Source: Mycolicibacterium goodii
Lineage (GTDB): Bacteria; Actinomycetota; Actinomycetes; Mycobacteriales; Mycobacteriaceae
Assembly (NCBI RefSeq): GCF_022370755.2
Contig: NZ_CP092364.2
Span: 248,001 to 312,000 of the forward strand
Direction of reading: 5' to 3'
Length of the DNA stretch: 64,000 nucleotides
This document shows positions 16,122-24,449 of this stretch, piece after piece. The notes beneath the pieces were generated by a model. The model had not been told where the DNA came from. It saw only the letters and a program-made list of their open reading frames with translations, and ran no database searches. Both the position numbers and the translations under genes were made by a program. Numbering within the stretch: position 1 is the first letter of the stretch; each line of letters opens with the position of its first letter.

Positions 16122-17684
16122 TCAGGTGGCGCGGTCGAGCACCGCCATCGCGGCGTTGTGCCCGCCGACACCCGACACCGCGCCGCCGCGGCGGGACCCC
16201 GAACCGCACAGCAGGATCCGCTCGTGGGCGGTGGCCACCCCCCAGCGTTGCGCCGGGGTGTCCACCGGCTCGTCGTCGTCGACGAACGGCCAGCGCAGCG
16301 CATCGTGGAAGATGTTGCCCGCGGTCATGCCGAGGCTGCGCTCGAGATCGACCGTGGTCTTGGCCTCGATGCACAACCGTCCCGAGCTGTCCTCCATCAA
16401 GACGTCCTGGATGGATTCGGCCAGAACGGAATTCATCGAGTTGAGCACCGCCGAGGTGAGCCGGTCACGCATGCGGTCGGGATCGTTGGCGGCCAGCGAA
16501 TGTGGGGTGTGCAGCCCGAACACCGTCAGGGTCTGCGCACCGGATGCGCGCAGTTCGTCGGACAGGATGCTCGGATCGGTCAGCGAGTGGCAGTAGATCT
16601 CGCACGGCAGCGGGTCGGGAACACGTCCGCCGGCGGCGGTGGCATACGCCGAATCGAGTTGCCGCAGCGTCTCGTTGATGTGGAACGTGCCGCCGAACGC
16701 CTGCTCGGCGGTCACGGTGTCGTCGCGCAGGCGGGGGAGTCGGCGCAGCATCAGGTTGACCTTCACCTGCGAACCCTGCGCGGTGTCGGGTGCGGGTTCT
16801 CCCAGCAGCTTCGCGAGCACCGCGGGTGTGACGTTGGCCAGCACGTGGCGCGCGCCGATCCGGCGGGCGGTCCCGCCGTGCCGGTAGCGCACCTCGCCAT
16901 CCGGTGTTATCGCGTAAACCTCTGCGCCCGTTACTATTTCGGCGCCGAATCCGGCGGCGGACGCCGCCAGCGCCCCGGTCACCGCACCCATGCCGCCGAT
17001 CGGGACGTCCCAGTCGCCGGTGCCGCCGCCGATCAGGTGGTACAGGAAGCACACGTTCTGGATGAGCGACGGATCATCGGTGGCGGCGAACGTGCCGATC
17101 AGCGCGTCGGTGGCCATGACGCCGCGCACCAGGTCGTTGCTCACCGCGGCGGTGATCGCATCGCCGATGGGCCGCGTGGTCAGATCGTCCCACACCGCCG
17201 CCGCGTCGGACCCCTGGCCGCCCAGCACGTGCTCGCGCATCTGGGTGCGGGTGCGCAGCGGCTGCAGCAGCGTCGGCCAGATCCTGGAGGTGACCAGGGC
17301 GCAGCGCCGGTAGAAGTCGGCGAACGCCGCGGCGTCTGCCTCGGCGCCGATCGCGGCGAACGTCGATTCCGGTCCGACCAGCAGACCGGTGCGCCCCGAG
17401 GTGCCGGGATCGGGCGTGTACGACGAATAGCGGCGGCGGGCCAGGCGGATCCGCGCGCCGAGGTCGTCGATGATGGCGCGGGGCAGCAGGCTCACCAGGT
17501 AGGAATACCGCGAAAGGCGAGCGTCGACGCCGTCGAACGCATGCGCCGAGACGGCCGCACCTCCGACGTGGTCGAGGCGCTCGAGCACCCTGACCCGCCG
17601 CCCGGCGCGGGCCAGATAGGCCGCGGCCACCAGACCGTTGTGCCCGCCGCCGACGATGACGGCGTCGAACTCCTGCTCGGTCAT
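16122..17684 (-). CDS. FAD-dependent oxidoreductase (phytoene-desaturase / PYROXD2-like, Rv0897c type)
   Basis: A 520-residue flavoprotein. The N-terminus has the ADP-binding motif VIVGGGHNGLVAAAYLARAG followed by the acidic strand end VLERLDHVGG. The C-terminus carries the FAD closing motif (ILLCGSGSRRGGAVSGVGGHNAA). Between them are the substrate region (GGGTGDWDVPIGGMGAVTGALA) and LANVTPAVLAKLLG. It belongs with phytoene dehydrogenase-related proteins that include human PYROXD2; no carotenoid genes are nearby, so a carotenoid role is doubtful. Position next to the DUF2630 gene repeats the M. tuberculosis order Rv0897c-Rv0898c. Confidence 0.9.
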   Translation of the reverse strand: MTEQEFDAVIVGGGHNGLVAAAYLARAGRRVRVLERLDHVGGAAVSAHAFDGVDARLSRYSYLVSLLPRAIIDDLGARIRLARRRYSSYTPDPGTSGRTGLLVGPESTFAAIGAEADAAAFADFYRRCALVTSRIWPTLLQPLRTRTQMREHVLGGQGSDAAAVWDDLTTRPIGDAITAAVSNDLVRGVMATDALIGTFAATDDPSLIQNVCFLYHLIGGGTGDWDVPIGGMGAVTGALAASAAGFGAEIVTGAEVYAITPDGEVRYRHGGTARRIGARHVLANVTPAVLAKLLGEPAPDTAQGSQVKVNLMLRRLPRLRDDTVTAEQAFGGTFHINETLRQLDSAYATAAGGRVPDPLPCEIYCHSLTDPSILSDELRASGAQTLTVFGLHTPHSLAANDPDRMRDRLTSAVLNSMNSVLAESIQDVLMEDSSGRLCIEAKTTVDLERSLGMTAGNIFHDALRWPFVDDDEPVDTPAQRWGVATAHERILLCGSGSRRGGAVSGVGGHNAAMAVLDRAT

Positions 17685-17693
17685 GCAGACGTG

Positions 17694-17942
17694 TCAGTTC
17701 TTGTAGTTCTCGACCTCGCTGGCCGGACGGATCTCGGCTTCGCGGGGATCCTGTCCGGTCTCGCGCAGGGCGCGACGTTGGCGTAACAGGTCCCAGCACT
17801 GGTCGAGCGCCGCTTCCAGGTGCTGCAGCCGCTGGTGTTCCTCGTCCTCGCTGATCTCCTTGCGCTGCAGCTTGCCGCGCAGTTCCTGCTCCTCGGCGAC
17901 CAATCGGTGAACTTCGGCGAGGATGTCTTGGTCTTTTGCCAC
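17694..17942 (-). CDS. DUF2630 small coiled-coil protein (Rv0898c type)
   Basis: An 82-residue, highly charged helical protein from GTG 17942 (begins MAKDQDILAEVHRLV). It is rich in Glu, Arg and Leu with heptad-like spacing (LAEVHRLVAEEQELRGKL, RLQHLEAALDQCWDLLRQRR), suggesting a helical hairpin or coiled coil. The sequence WDLLRQRRA is a hallmark of the DUF2630 family of actinobacteria. No function is established. It lies 9 bases upstream of the oxidoreductase gene on the same strand and 31 bases from the divergent FKBP gene. Confidence 0.88.
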   Translation of the reverse strand: MAKDQDILAEVHRLVAEEQELRGKLQRKEISEDEEHQRLQHLEAALDQCWDLLRQRRALRETGQDPREAEIRPASEVENYKN

Positions 17943-17973
17943 ACCGCCAGTCTGCCCGACTACGGTTGGTCCG

Positions 17974-18336
17974 GTGACGACAAAACCTGAGATCGAGTTT
18001 CCGGACGGACCCGCCCCGACGGAACTGGTCATCACCGATCTGGTGGTGGGAGACGGTCCCGAGGCGGTGGCCGGCGCGAACGTCGAGGTGCACTACGTCG
18101 GCGTCGAATACGACAGCGGCGAGGAGTTCGACAGCTCGTGGAACCGCGGGGAGTCGATCGAGTTCCCGCTACGCGGCTTGATCCAGGGTTGGCAGGACGG
18201 CATTCCCGGCATGCGTGTCGGTGGCCGCAGGCAACTGGTCATCCCGCCCGAGCAGGCCTACGGACCCGCGGGCGGCGGACACCGCCTCTCGGGCAAGACG
18301 CTCATATTTGTCATCGACCTGCTGGCCACCCGCTGA
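17974..18336 (+). CDS. FKBP-type peptidyl-prolyl cis-trans isomerase
   Basis: A 120-residue single-domain FKBP without signal peptide, so cytosolic. Family signature: ANVEVHYVGVEYDSGEEFDSSW, the pocket residues in IEFPLRGLIQGWQDGIPGMRVGGRRQLVIPPEQAYGP, and the closing LIFVIDLL. The pocket residues (Tyr, Phe, Asp, Ile, Trp, Tyr, Phe) appear to be present. GTG 17974 is chosen; an upstream in-frame ATG at 17923 would overlap the DUF2630 gene. It assists proline isomerisation in folding. In M. tuberculosis the arfA/ompATb-arfB-arfC genes occupy this slot between Rv0898c and prrB; they are absent here. Confidence 0.93.
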   Translation: MTTKPEIEFPDGPAPTELVITDLVVGDGPEAVAGANVEVHYVGVEYDSGEEFDSSWNRGESIEFPLRGLIQGWQDGIPGMRVGGRRQLVIPPEQAYGPAGGGHRLSGKTLIFVIDLLATR

Positions 18337-18341
18337 TCGGA

Positions 18342-19682
18342 TCACCGCGGGCCCGGCAGCCGCAGCAACAGCCGGGCCCCGCCCAGCGGGCTCTGCTCCA
18401 ATGTCGCGGTGCCGCCGTGCAGTTCGGCCTGCTGCGCCACGAGCGCGAGGCCGAGGCCGGAGCCCGACCGCGACGCCGTCGATCCGCGCGCGAAGCGGTC
18501 GAACACCAGGGCCCGCTCCTCCTCGGGCACGCCGACGCCGTTGTCGTCGATCGCGATCTCGACGCCCTCGCGTGAACTGACGGCCGAGAGCTGCACGCGG
18601 GTGGCGCCACCGTGCTTGACGGCGTTGGCGATCGCGTTGTCGACCGAGAGGCGCAGACCCGTCGGCAACCCCACGATGATCACGGTCGGCGACGGCGCGA
18701 GCGACACCTCGAGGTCGGGATAGATACGCATGGCGTCGTGGGCCGCGCGGTCGAGCAGTTCGGTGATGTCGACGGTCACGTGATCGTCGGTGGTGCTCAA
18801 CTCGCCCTGCGCGAGCCGTTCGAGGGCGCCGAGCGTGGCCTCGATCCGCGACTGTGTGCGGATGACGTCGTTGACCACCTCTTTGCGTTGCTCGTCGGGC
18901 AGGTCGAGCGTCGCGAGCACTTCGAGGTTGGTGCGCATCGCGGTCAGCGGTGTGCGCAGTTCGTGTGCCGACACCGAGGCGAAATCACGCGCCGACGCGA
19001 GCGCCGACTTGGTGCGGTCCTGTTCCTTCCAGATGCGTTTGAGCATGCCGTTGACCGCCTCGGCGATCTCGACGGCCTCGGTCGCGCCGCGGACCTCCAC
19101 ATCGGGTGCCTCGTCGCCCGCCTCGATCTGGCGCGTCTGTTCGGCGAGCCGTTTGAGTGGCCGCACCGCGAACGCCGCGAGCACCCAGCCGAGCACCGTG
19201 GCCGCGCCGACCGCGAACACGCAGATCACGATGACCCGGCGGTGCAGATTGTTGGTGTCGGCGATGGTCGCGTCGTATGTCGCACCCACGGCCACCCACA
19301 TCGGGCCGGGCGCGGGGATCTCGACGGTGCGCACGCGCCAGCGCACGCCGTCGATGTAGGTGTCGGCGTACCCGGCGGGCAGTTCCGGCAGCACCACGGT
19401 GGAGTTCGAGGTCACCGCGCCGGTCTGGCGCACCGTGATCACGGCATCCTGGTCGTTCGGGGAGCGCGGGATCTGGTCGAGGCCGCGCGGCAGGAACGGG
19501 ATCGCGAATCCGGCGGCCTCGTCGAGCCGCCGGTCCAGCCGTTCCTTGCGGTCGTTGGTGATGCCGATCCACACGATCGTGCCGACGATGACGACCACGA
19601 TCGCGGCCCCGATCGCCGTCGCGAACGCCACCCGGGTCCGCAGCGACGGGGTGCGGCGGAAGATCCGGGTGAGGATGCTCAT
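18342..19682 (-). CDS. prrB: Sensor histidine kinase PrrB
   Basis: A 446-residue membrane sensor kinase almost identical in layout to mycobacterial PrrB. TM1 about residues 17-41, a periplasmic sensor region to about 148, TM2 149-172, a HAMP linker, then the dimerisation domain with phospho-acceptor His240 in the SAHELRTPL box. The ATP domain has the N box (DNAIANAVKHGG), G1 (DDNGVGVPEE), F box and G2 (GSGLGLAL). It phosphorylates PrrA, encoded 18 bases upstream in the same transcript. PrrAB is conserved across mycobacteria and in M. smegmatis is linked to respiration, nitrogen and stress responses. Confidence 0.97.
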   Translation of the reverse strand: MSILTRIFRRTPSLRTRVAFATAIGAAIVVVIVGTIVWIGITNDRKERLDRRLDEAAGFAIPFLPRGLDQIPRSPNDQDAVITVRQTGAVTSNSTVVLPELPAGYADTYIDGVRWRVRTVEIPAPGPMWVAVGATYDATIADTNNLHRRVIVICVFAVGAATVLGWVLAAFAVRPLKRLAEQTRQIEAGDEAPDVEVRGATEAVEIAEAVNGMLKRIWKEQDRTKSALASARDFASVSAHELRTPLTAMRTNLEVLATLDLPDEQRKEVVNDVIRTQSRIEATLGALERLAQGELSTTDDHVTVDITELLDRAAHDAMRIYPDLEVSLAPSPTVIIVGLPTGLRLSVDNAIANAVKHGGATRVQLSAVSSREGVEIAIDDNGVGVPEEERALVFDRFARGSTASRSGSGLGLALVAQQAELHGGTATLEQSPLGGARLLLRLPGPR

Positions 19683-19700
19683 GATCGCGCTTCTCGGTCT

Positions 19701-20420
19701 CTACTGGGTCCTCAGGACGAAACCGACGCCGCGCACGGTGTGCAGCAGGCGGGGCGCGCCACCGGCTTCGAGCTTTCGGCGCAGGTAGCCGATGAACACG
19801 TCGACGACGTTGGTGTCGGCCGCGAAGTCGTAACCCCACACCAGCTCGAGCAGCTGGGCGCGGGACAGCACCGCGGTCTTGTGCTCGGCCAGCACCGCGA
19901 GCAGGTCGAACTCGCGTTTGGTCAGGTCGACGTCGACGCCGTTGACCCGGGCGCGACGACCCGGGATGTCCACCTCGAGCGGGCCGACCTGGATGGTCTC
20001 CGACGAGAAGGTCGCCGATGAGCCGCGGCGGCGCAGCAGCGCCTTGACGCGCGCGACGAGTTCGGCCAGCACGAACGGCTTCACCAGATAGTCGTCGGCG
20101 CCGGCTTCCAGCCCGGCGACGCGGTCGTCGACGCTGCTGCGGGCCGACAGCACACACACCGGTACGTCGTTGTCCATGGCGCGCAGGGCGGTCACCACGC
20201 TCACGCCGTCGAGGACCGGCATGTTGATGTCGAGCACGATGGCATCGGGTCGTGTCTCGGTGGCGCTGCGCAGTGCCTCGGCGCCGTCCACGGCTGTCGA
20301 CACGTCGAAACCGGACAGCCGCAGCCCGCGTTCGAGTGAGGCGAGCACGTCGGGGTCGTCATCCACCACAAGCACCCTCGGCGAGGCCATGCCACTGGTA
20401 GTACTGTCCATGCCCGCCAT
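19701..20420 (-). CDS. prrA: Response regulator PrrA (OmpR/PhoB family)
   Basis: A 239-residue DNA-binding regulator. The receiver domain has the acidic triad (VVDDD), phospho-acceptor Asp64 in IVLDINMP, Ser/Thr in CVLSARSS and Lys in LVKPF. The C-terminal winged helix shows [12 protein letters not shown], the recognition helix region [15 protein letters not shown] and the wing [10 protein letters not shown]. The start is ambiguous: ATG 20420 (MAGMDST) is analogous to the M. tuberculosis start, and ATG 20411 would be three residues shorter. The promoter must lie in 20421-20526, shared with the divergent ABC exporter. Confidence 0.97.
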   Translation of the reverse strand: MAGMDSTTSGMASPRVLVVDDDPDVLASLERGLRLSGFDVSTAVDGAEALRSATETRPDAIVLDINMPVLDGVSVVTALRAMDNDVPVCVLSARSSVDDRVAGLEAGADDYLVKPFVLAELVARVKALLRRRGSSATFSSETIQVGPLEVDIPGRRARVNGVDVDLTKREFDLLAVLAEHKTAVLSRAQLLELVWGYDFAADTNVVDVFIGYLRRKLEAGGAPRLLHTVRGVGFVLRTQ

Positions 20421-20492
20421 CTTGCCCGATGACCGGCGGTGCACCACGCAGGCACGTCCGGTTTCGTACCGCAAGCCCCGGGGAAGTCTTTG

Positions 20493-20512
20493 ACCTCATC
20501 ATTGGTTGAGGT
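20493..20512. promoter_or_regulatory. Inverted repeat ACCTCA-N8-TGAGGT in the prrA / ABC exporter gap
   Basis: Six-base perfect arms separated by eight bases, 14 bases before the ATG of the ABC exporter gene. It may be an operator or a small hairpin in the leader. No regulator can be assigned; PrrA itself is one candidate because its gene is divergent. Confidence 0.35.
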
Positions 20513-20526
20513 TTTACGGTGAGCAA

Positions 20527-22455
20527 ATGAGTATCGAAACCGTCGCGCGGCAGACGCTGTACCGGCAGACACATGCCAGGGGCGGGGATCTGCACGCCTT
20601 GGCGGACCGGCGGCTGCTGGCGCGGATATGGCGCTTCGCGGCACGTCACCACCGCAGGCTCGCGGTGTTCTTCGCGGTCAGCGTCCTCAGCGCGGTGCTT
20701 GCGGTCACCACCCCGGTGCTGGCCGGCCGCGTGATCGACGAGATCACCGGGGGTGGTTCGGCGGCGGTCGTGCTGCTGTTGGCGGGCACCATCGCCGTCA
20801 TCGCGTTCGCGGAGGCCGCGGTCTCGTTGATCACCCGCTGGTTGTCGTCGACCATCGGCGAGGGTCTGATCCTCGACCTGCGTACCGCGGTGTTCGACCA
20901 CGTGCAGAAGATGCCGGTCGCGTTCTTCACCCGGACTCGCACGGGTGCGCTCGTGAGCCGGTTGGGCAATGACGTGATCGGCGCGCAGCGGGCGTTCTCC
21001 GACACCTTCTCCGGCATCGTCACCAACATCGTGACGCTGAGCCTCACGCTCGTGGTGATGTTGCGGATCTCGTGGCAGATCACGCTGCTCGCGCTGGTGC
21101 TGGTACCGCTGTTCGTGGTGCCCGCACGCCGTATCGGCAGCCGCATGGCCGACCTGTCACGGCGCGCCGCCGCACACAACGCCACCATGAACACACAGAT
21201 GACCGAGCGTTTCTCGGCGCCGGGCGCCACGCTGGTCAAACTGTTCGGCAGCCCGCGGCGCGAATCCGACGAGTTCGCGGCGCGTGCCGACGCGGTCCGT
21301 GACATCGGAGTGCGCACCGCGATGCTGCAGTCGACGTTCATGAACTCGCTGACGCTGATGTCGGCACTGGCCCTGGCGCTGGTGTACGGCCTGGGCGGCG
21401 TACTCGCTATCGGCGGGCAGTTGCAGGCCGGCTCGATCGTGTCGCTGGCGCTGCTGCTCACCCGCATGTACGCCCCACTGACCGCCCTGGCCAACGCGCG
21501 CGTCGAGATCGCGAGTGCCCTGGTGTCGTTCGAGCGGGTCTTCGAGGTCCTCGACCTGCAACCGCTCATCGCCGAGAAGCCCGACGCCGTGCCGATCCCG
21601 GACGGCCCGGTCGCCGTCGAATTCGACGACGTGCGGTTCTCCTATCCGTCGGCCGACAAGGTGTCGCTGGCGTCGCTGGAGGAGGTCGCCGAACTCGACC
21701 ACCGCGGCGGCGACGAGGTTCTCCACGGGATCTCGTTCCGCGCGGAACCGGGCCAGATGGTCGCCCTGGTCGGCTCGTCGGGCGCGGGCAAGTCGACGAT
21801 CGCGTCGCTGGTGGTGCGGCTCTACGACGTCGATGTCGGCGGGCAGGAGCGGAGCGACTCGGGGATCAGGTCCGGCGCGGTCCGGTTGGGTGGCGTCGAC
21901 GTGCGGGACGTGACGTTCGCGTCGCTCAAGGACACCGTGGGCATGGTGACGCAGGACGGGCACCTGTTCCACGAGAGCATCGGGGCCAACCTGCGGCTCG
22001 CGGCCCCGGCGGCGACCGACGACGAGTTGTGGGACGCCCTGCGCCGCGCGCGGCTGGCCGACGTGGTCGCCGCGATGCCCGGCGGGCTCGACACGGTTGT
22101 CGGTGAGCGCGGATACCGTCTGTCCGGAGGACAGCGGCAGCGGCTGACGATCGCGCGCCTGCTGTTGGGTCGATCGCGGGTGGTGGTGCTCGATGAGGCG
22201 ACGGCGTCGCTGGACACGGCCTCCGAGGCCGCCGTGCAGCAGGCCCTGGCAGAGGCGTTGGAGGGCCGCACATCGCTGGTCATCGCCCACCGGCTGTCCA
22301 CGGTCCGCGCGGCCGATCTCATCCTCGTCGTCGAGGACGGGCGCATCGTCGAACGCGGCACGCACGATGCGCTGTTGGCGCGTGGCGGACGTTACGCCGA
22401 ACTGTATGAAACGCAGTTCGGCTCAGAGGACTCCGACGATGCGAGCGCTGCGTGA
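20527..22455 (+). CDS. ABC exporter, fused permease-ATPase, canonical ATPase site
   Basis: A 642-residue type IV (MsbA-like) half transporter: six predicted TM helices in about residues 45-330 and a nucleotide-binding domain after about 370. Walker A is GSSGAGKST, signature LSGGQRQ, Walker B VVVLDEA with the catalytic Glu, and H-loop IAHRLST, so it is competent to work as a homodimer. Two insertions are visible in the ATPase domain (an acidic EEVAELDHRGGDE stretch before Walker A and QERSDSGIRSG after it). It precedes two further exporter genes on the same strand with a 38-base gap. The substrate (lipid or drug) is not predictable. Confidence 0.93.
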   Translation: MSIETVARQTLYRQTHARGGDLHALADRRLLARIWRFAARHHRRLAVFFAVSVLSAVLAVTTPVLAGRVIDEITGGGSAAVVLLLAGTIAVIAFAEAAVSLITRWLSSTIGEGLILDLRTAVFDHVQKMPVAFFTRTRTGALVSRLGNDVIGAQRAFSDTFSGIVTNIVTLSLTLVVMLRISWQITLLALVLVPLFVVPARRIGSRMADLSRRAAAHNATMNTQMTERFSAPGATLVKLFGSPRRESDEFAARADAVRDIGVRTAMLQSTFMNSLTLMSALALALVYGLGGVLAIGGQLQAGSIVSLALLLTRMYAPLTALANARVEIASALVSFERVFEVLDLQPLIAEKPDAVPIPDGPVAVEFDDVRFSYPSADKVSLASLEEVAELDHRGGDEVLHGISFRAEPGQMVALVGSSGAGKSTIASLVVRLYDVDVGGQERSDSGIRSGAVRLGGVDVRDVTFASLKDTVGMVTQDGHLFHESIGANLRLAAPAATDDELWDALRRARLADVVAAMPGGLDTVVGERGYRLSGGQRQRLTIARLLLGRSRVVVLDEATASLDTASEAAVQQALAEALEGRTSLVIAHRLSTVRAADLILVVEDGRIVERGTHDALLARGGRYAELYETQFGSEDSDDASAA

Positions 22456-22493
22456 GGTTAATCAGTTGCCGCACATGGGAATATTGACTGGTT

Positions 22494-24449
22494 GTGACTG
22501 ACTTCCCTGAAACCCGCGCAGATGCTCTGCGCAGTGCGCCGGCGATCGCTGCCCCACCGGCGCGGATCAGGGCCAGTTCGGACCTGCGTCGGCTGTTGCC
22601 GTACCTGCTGCCGTACCGGGCCCGATGGGTGGCGATGGTCGTCGTGGCCGTCGCGAGCCTGGGCGCGACCATCGCGATTCCGCTGATGACCAAGGCCGTG
22701 ATCGACGGCCCGGTGCGTCATCAGGATCAGCGCGGGCTGTGGACGCTGGGCGCCGCGGCGGTCGGCATCGGCATCTCCGAGGCCGTGCTGTGGTTCATCC
22801 GGCGCTGGCTGGTGGCCCGCGCGACGATGGGTGTCGAGGCCGATATCCGCAAGGATCTCTACGCGCGGCTGCAGATCCTGCCGATGTCGTTCCACGGCCG
22901 TTGGCAGTCCGGTCAGTTGCTGTCGCGCGTGATGAACGACCTGTCGACCATCCGGCGGTTCCTGTCGTTCGGCCTGGTCTTCCTGATCCTCAACGGTCTG
23001 CAGATCACCGTCGTCACCGCGATCCTGCTCGCGATGTACTGGCCGCTCGGGGTGGTCGTGCTGGTGTCGATCGTGCCGATCGCGGCCACGGTGCTGCACT
23101 TCGAGCGTGAGTACACGCGGTTGTCGCGCCTCGCGCAGGACCAGACCGGACATGTGGCAACCCACGTCGAGGAGTCGGCGCTGGGGCTGCGGGTCGTGAA
23201 GTCGTTCGGCCGCGAGCAGTACGTGTACGACCGGTTCGACGAACAGGCGACGCGCCTGCACGACACCCAGGTCGCCCGCGTCGGGGTGTCCGCGAAATTC
23301 TGGACGCTGCTCGAGGTGGTCCCCAACCTGACGCTGATCGTGGTGCTGGGTTTCGGAGCCTACGCCGCGGGCCACGGCTACGTCACGATGGGCACACTGG
23401 TCGCGTTCATCACGATGATGCTGTCGCTGGTGTGGCCGATCGCATCGCTGGGATTCCTGCTGTCGATGACGCAGGAGTCGTTCACCGCGGCTAACCGCAT
23501 CGCCGAGATCTTCGATGCGCCACGTGAAATCGTCGACGGCCCGATCTCTTCGGCGCCCGCCGGTGGCCGGCTGGAGTTGCGGGATGTGGGTTTCCGGTTT
23601 CCCGACTCGGACAGCTGGGCCCTGCGGCATGTCGATCTGATCGTCGAACCGGGGGAGACGGTCGCGCTGGTGGGGTCCACCGGGTCCGGCAAATCCGTTC
23701 TGGCCGCGCTGTTCTCGCGTCTCTACGACGTCACCGAGGGCCAGATCCTCATCGACGGCCGGGACATCCGCGACCTGAGCCTGCCCGCGCTGCGGCGCAC
23801 CGTGGCGACTGCGTTCGAGGATCCGACGTTGTTCTCGATGTCGGTTGCCGAGAACCTGCGGCTGGGCCGCGGCGCCGACCACCCGGCCACCGACGCCGAG
23901 CTCGAACAGGCCATCGACGTCGCGGCCGCCCACTTCGTCTACGACCTGCCGTTCGGCCTCGACACCCGCATCGGTGAGCAGGGCATGAGCCTGTCCGGCG
24001 GCCAGCGCCAACGGCTTTCGCTCGCTCGGGCGATCCTCGCCGCGCCACGCATCCTGGTGCTCGACGACACGCTGTCGGCACTCGACGTGCACACCGAGGC
24101 GCGGGTCACCGAGGCGCTCGGTCGTGTTCTCTCGTCGGTCACGGGCGTCATCGTCGCGCACCGTGCGTCGACGGTGCTGCTCGCCGACAAGGTCGCGCTG
24201 CTCGACCGTGACGAGGACGGCGCGGGCACCATCACGCACATCGGCACGCATGCCGAACTGCTCGCCGAGGTCCCGCAGTATCGCTACCTGCTGGCGGCCG
24301 ACGACGAACTCGACGACGACGCCGAACGTGTCTGCGAGTGGGAGGACGACGAGGACCTGCAGCGGCTGCGCCGAGTGCATGACGAGCGCGCCGCGATCGA
24401 CGGGCTCGATGAGCCCGAGTACCTGGGCCAGGAGGTGCAACGCCGATGA
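22494..24449 (+). CDS. ABC exporter half-transporter with degenerate ATPase site
   Basis: A 651-residue permease-ATPase fusion. Walker A (GSTGSGKSV) and signature (LSGGQRQ) are standard, but Walker B reads LVLDDTLSALD, with Asp where the catalytic Glu should be, and the Q-loop Gln is Glu (AFEDPTLF). These are the hallmarks of the non-consensus half of heterodimeric exporters such as TM287/288. The acidic C-terminal tail (DDELDDDAE, WEDDEDLQ) is unusual. The next gene overlaps by four bases and supplies the partner. The GTG start at 22494 follows a short gap with no strong ribosome site. Confidence 0.93.
   Translation: MTDFPETRADALRSAPAIAAPPARIRASSDLRRLLPYLLPYRARWVAMVVVAVASLGATIAIPLMTKAVIDGPVRHQDQRGLWTLGAAAVGIGISEAVLWFIRRWLVARATMGVEADIRKDLYARLQILPMSFHGRWQSGQLLSRVMNDLSTIRRFLSFGLVFLILNGLQITVVTAILLAMYWPLGVVVLVSIVPIAATVLHFEREYTRLSRLAQDQTGHVATHVEESALGLRVVKSFGREQYVYDRFDEQATRLHDTQVARVGVSAKFWTLLEVVPNLTLIVVLGFGAYAAGHGYVTMGTLVAFITMMLSLVWPIASLGFLLSMTQESFTAANRIAEIFDAPREIVDGPISSAPAGGRLELRDVGFRFPDSDSWALRHVDLIVEPGETVALVGSTGSGKSVLAALFSRLYDVTEGQILIDGRDIRDLSLPALRRTVATAFEDPTLFSMSVAENLRLGRGADHPATDAELEQAIDVAAAHFVYDLPFGLDTRIGEQGMSLSGGQRQRLSLARAILAAPRILVLDDTLSALDVHTEARVTEALGRVLSSVTGVIVAHRASTVLLADKVALLDRDEDGAGTITHIGTHAELLAEVPQYRYLLAADDELDDDAERVCEWEDDEDLQRLRRVHDERAAIDGLDEPEYLGQEVQRR

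Noticed and set aside
17943..18341. arfABC/ompATb expected between Rv0898c and prrB
   Set aside because: The interval holds only an FKBP gene; no OmpA-like or BON domain sequence is present.
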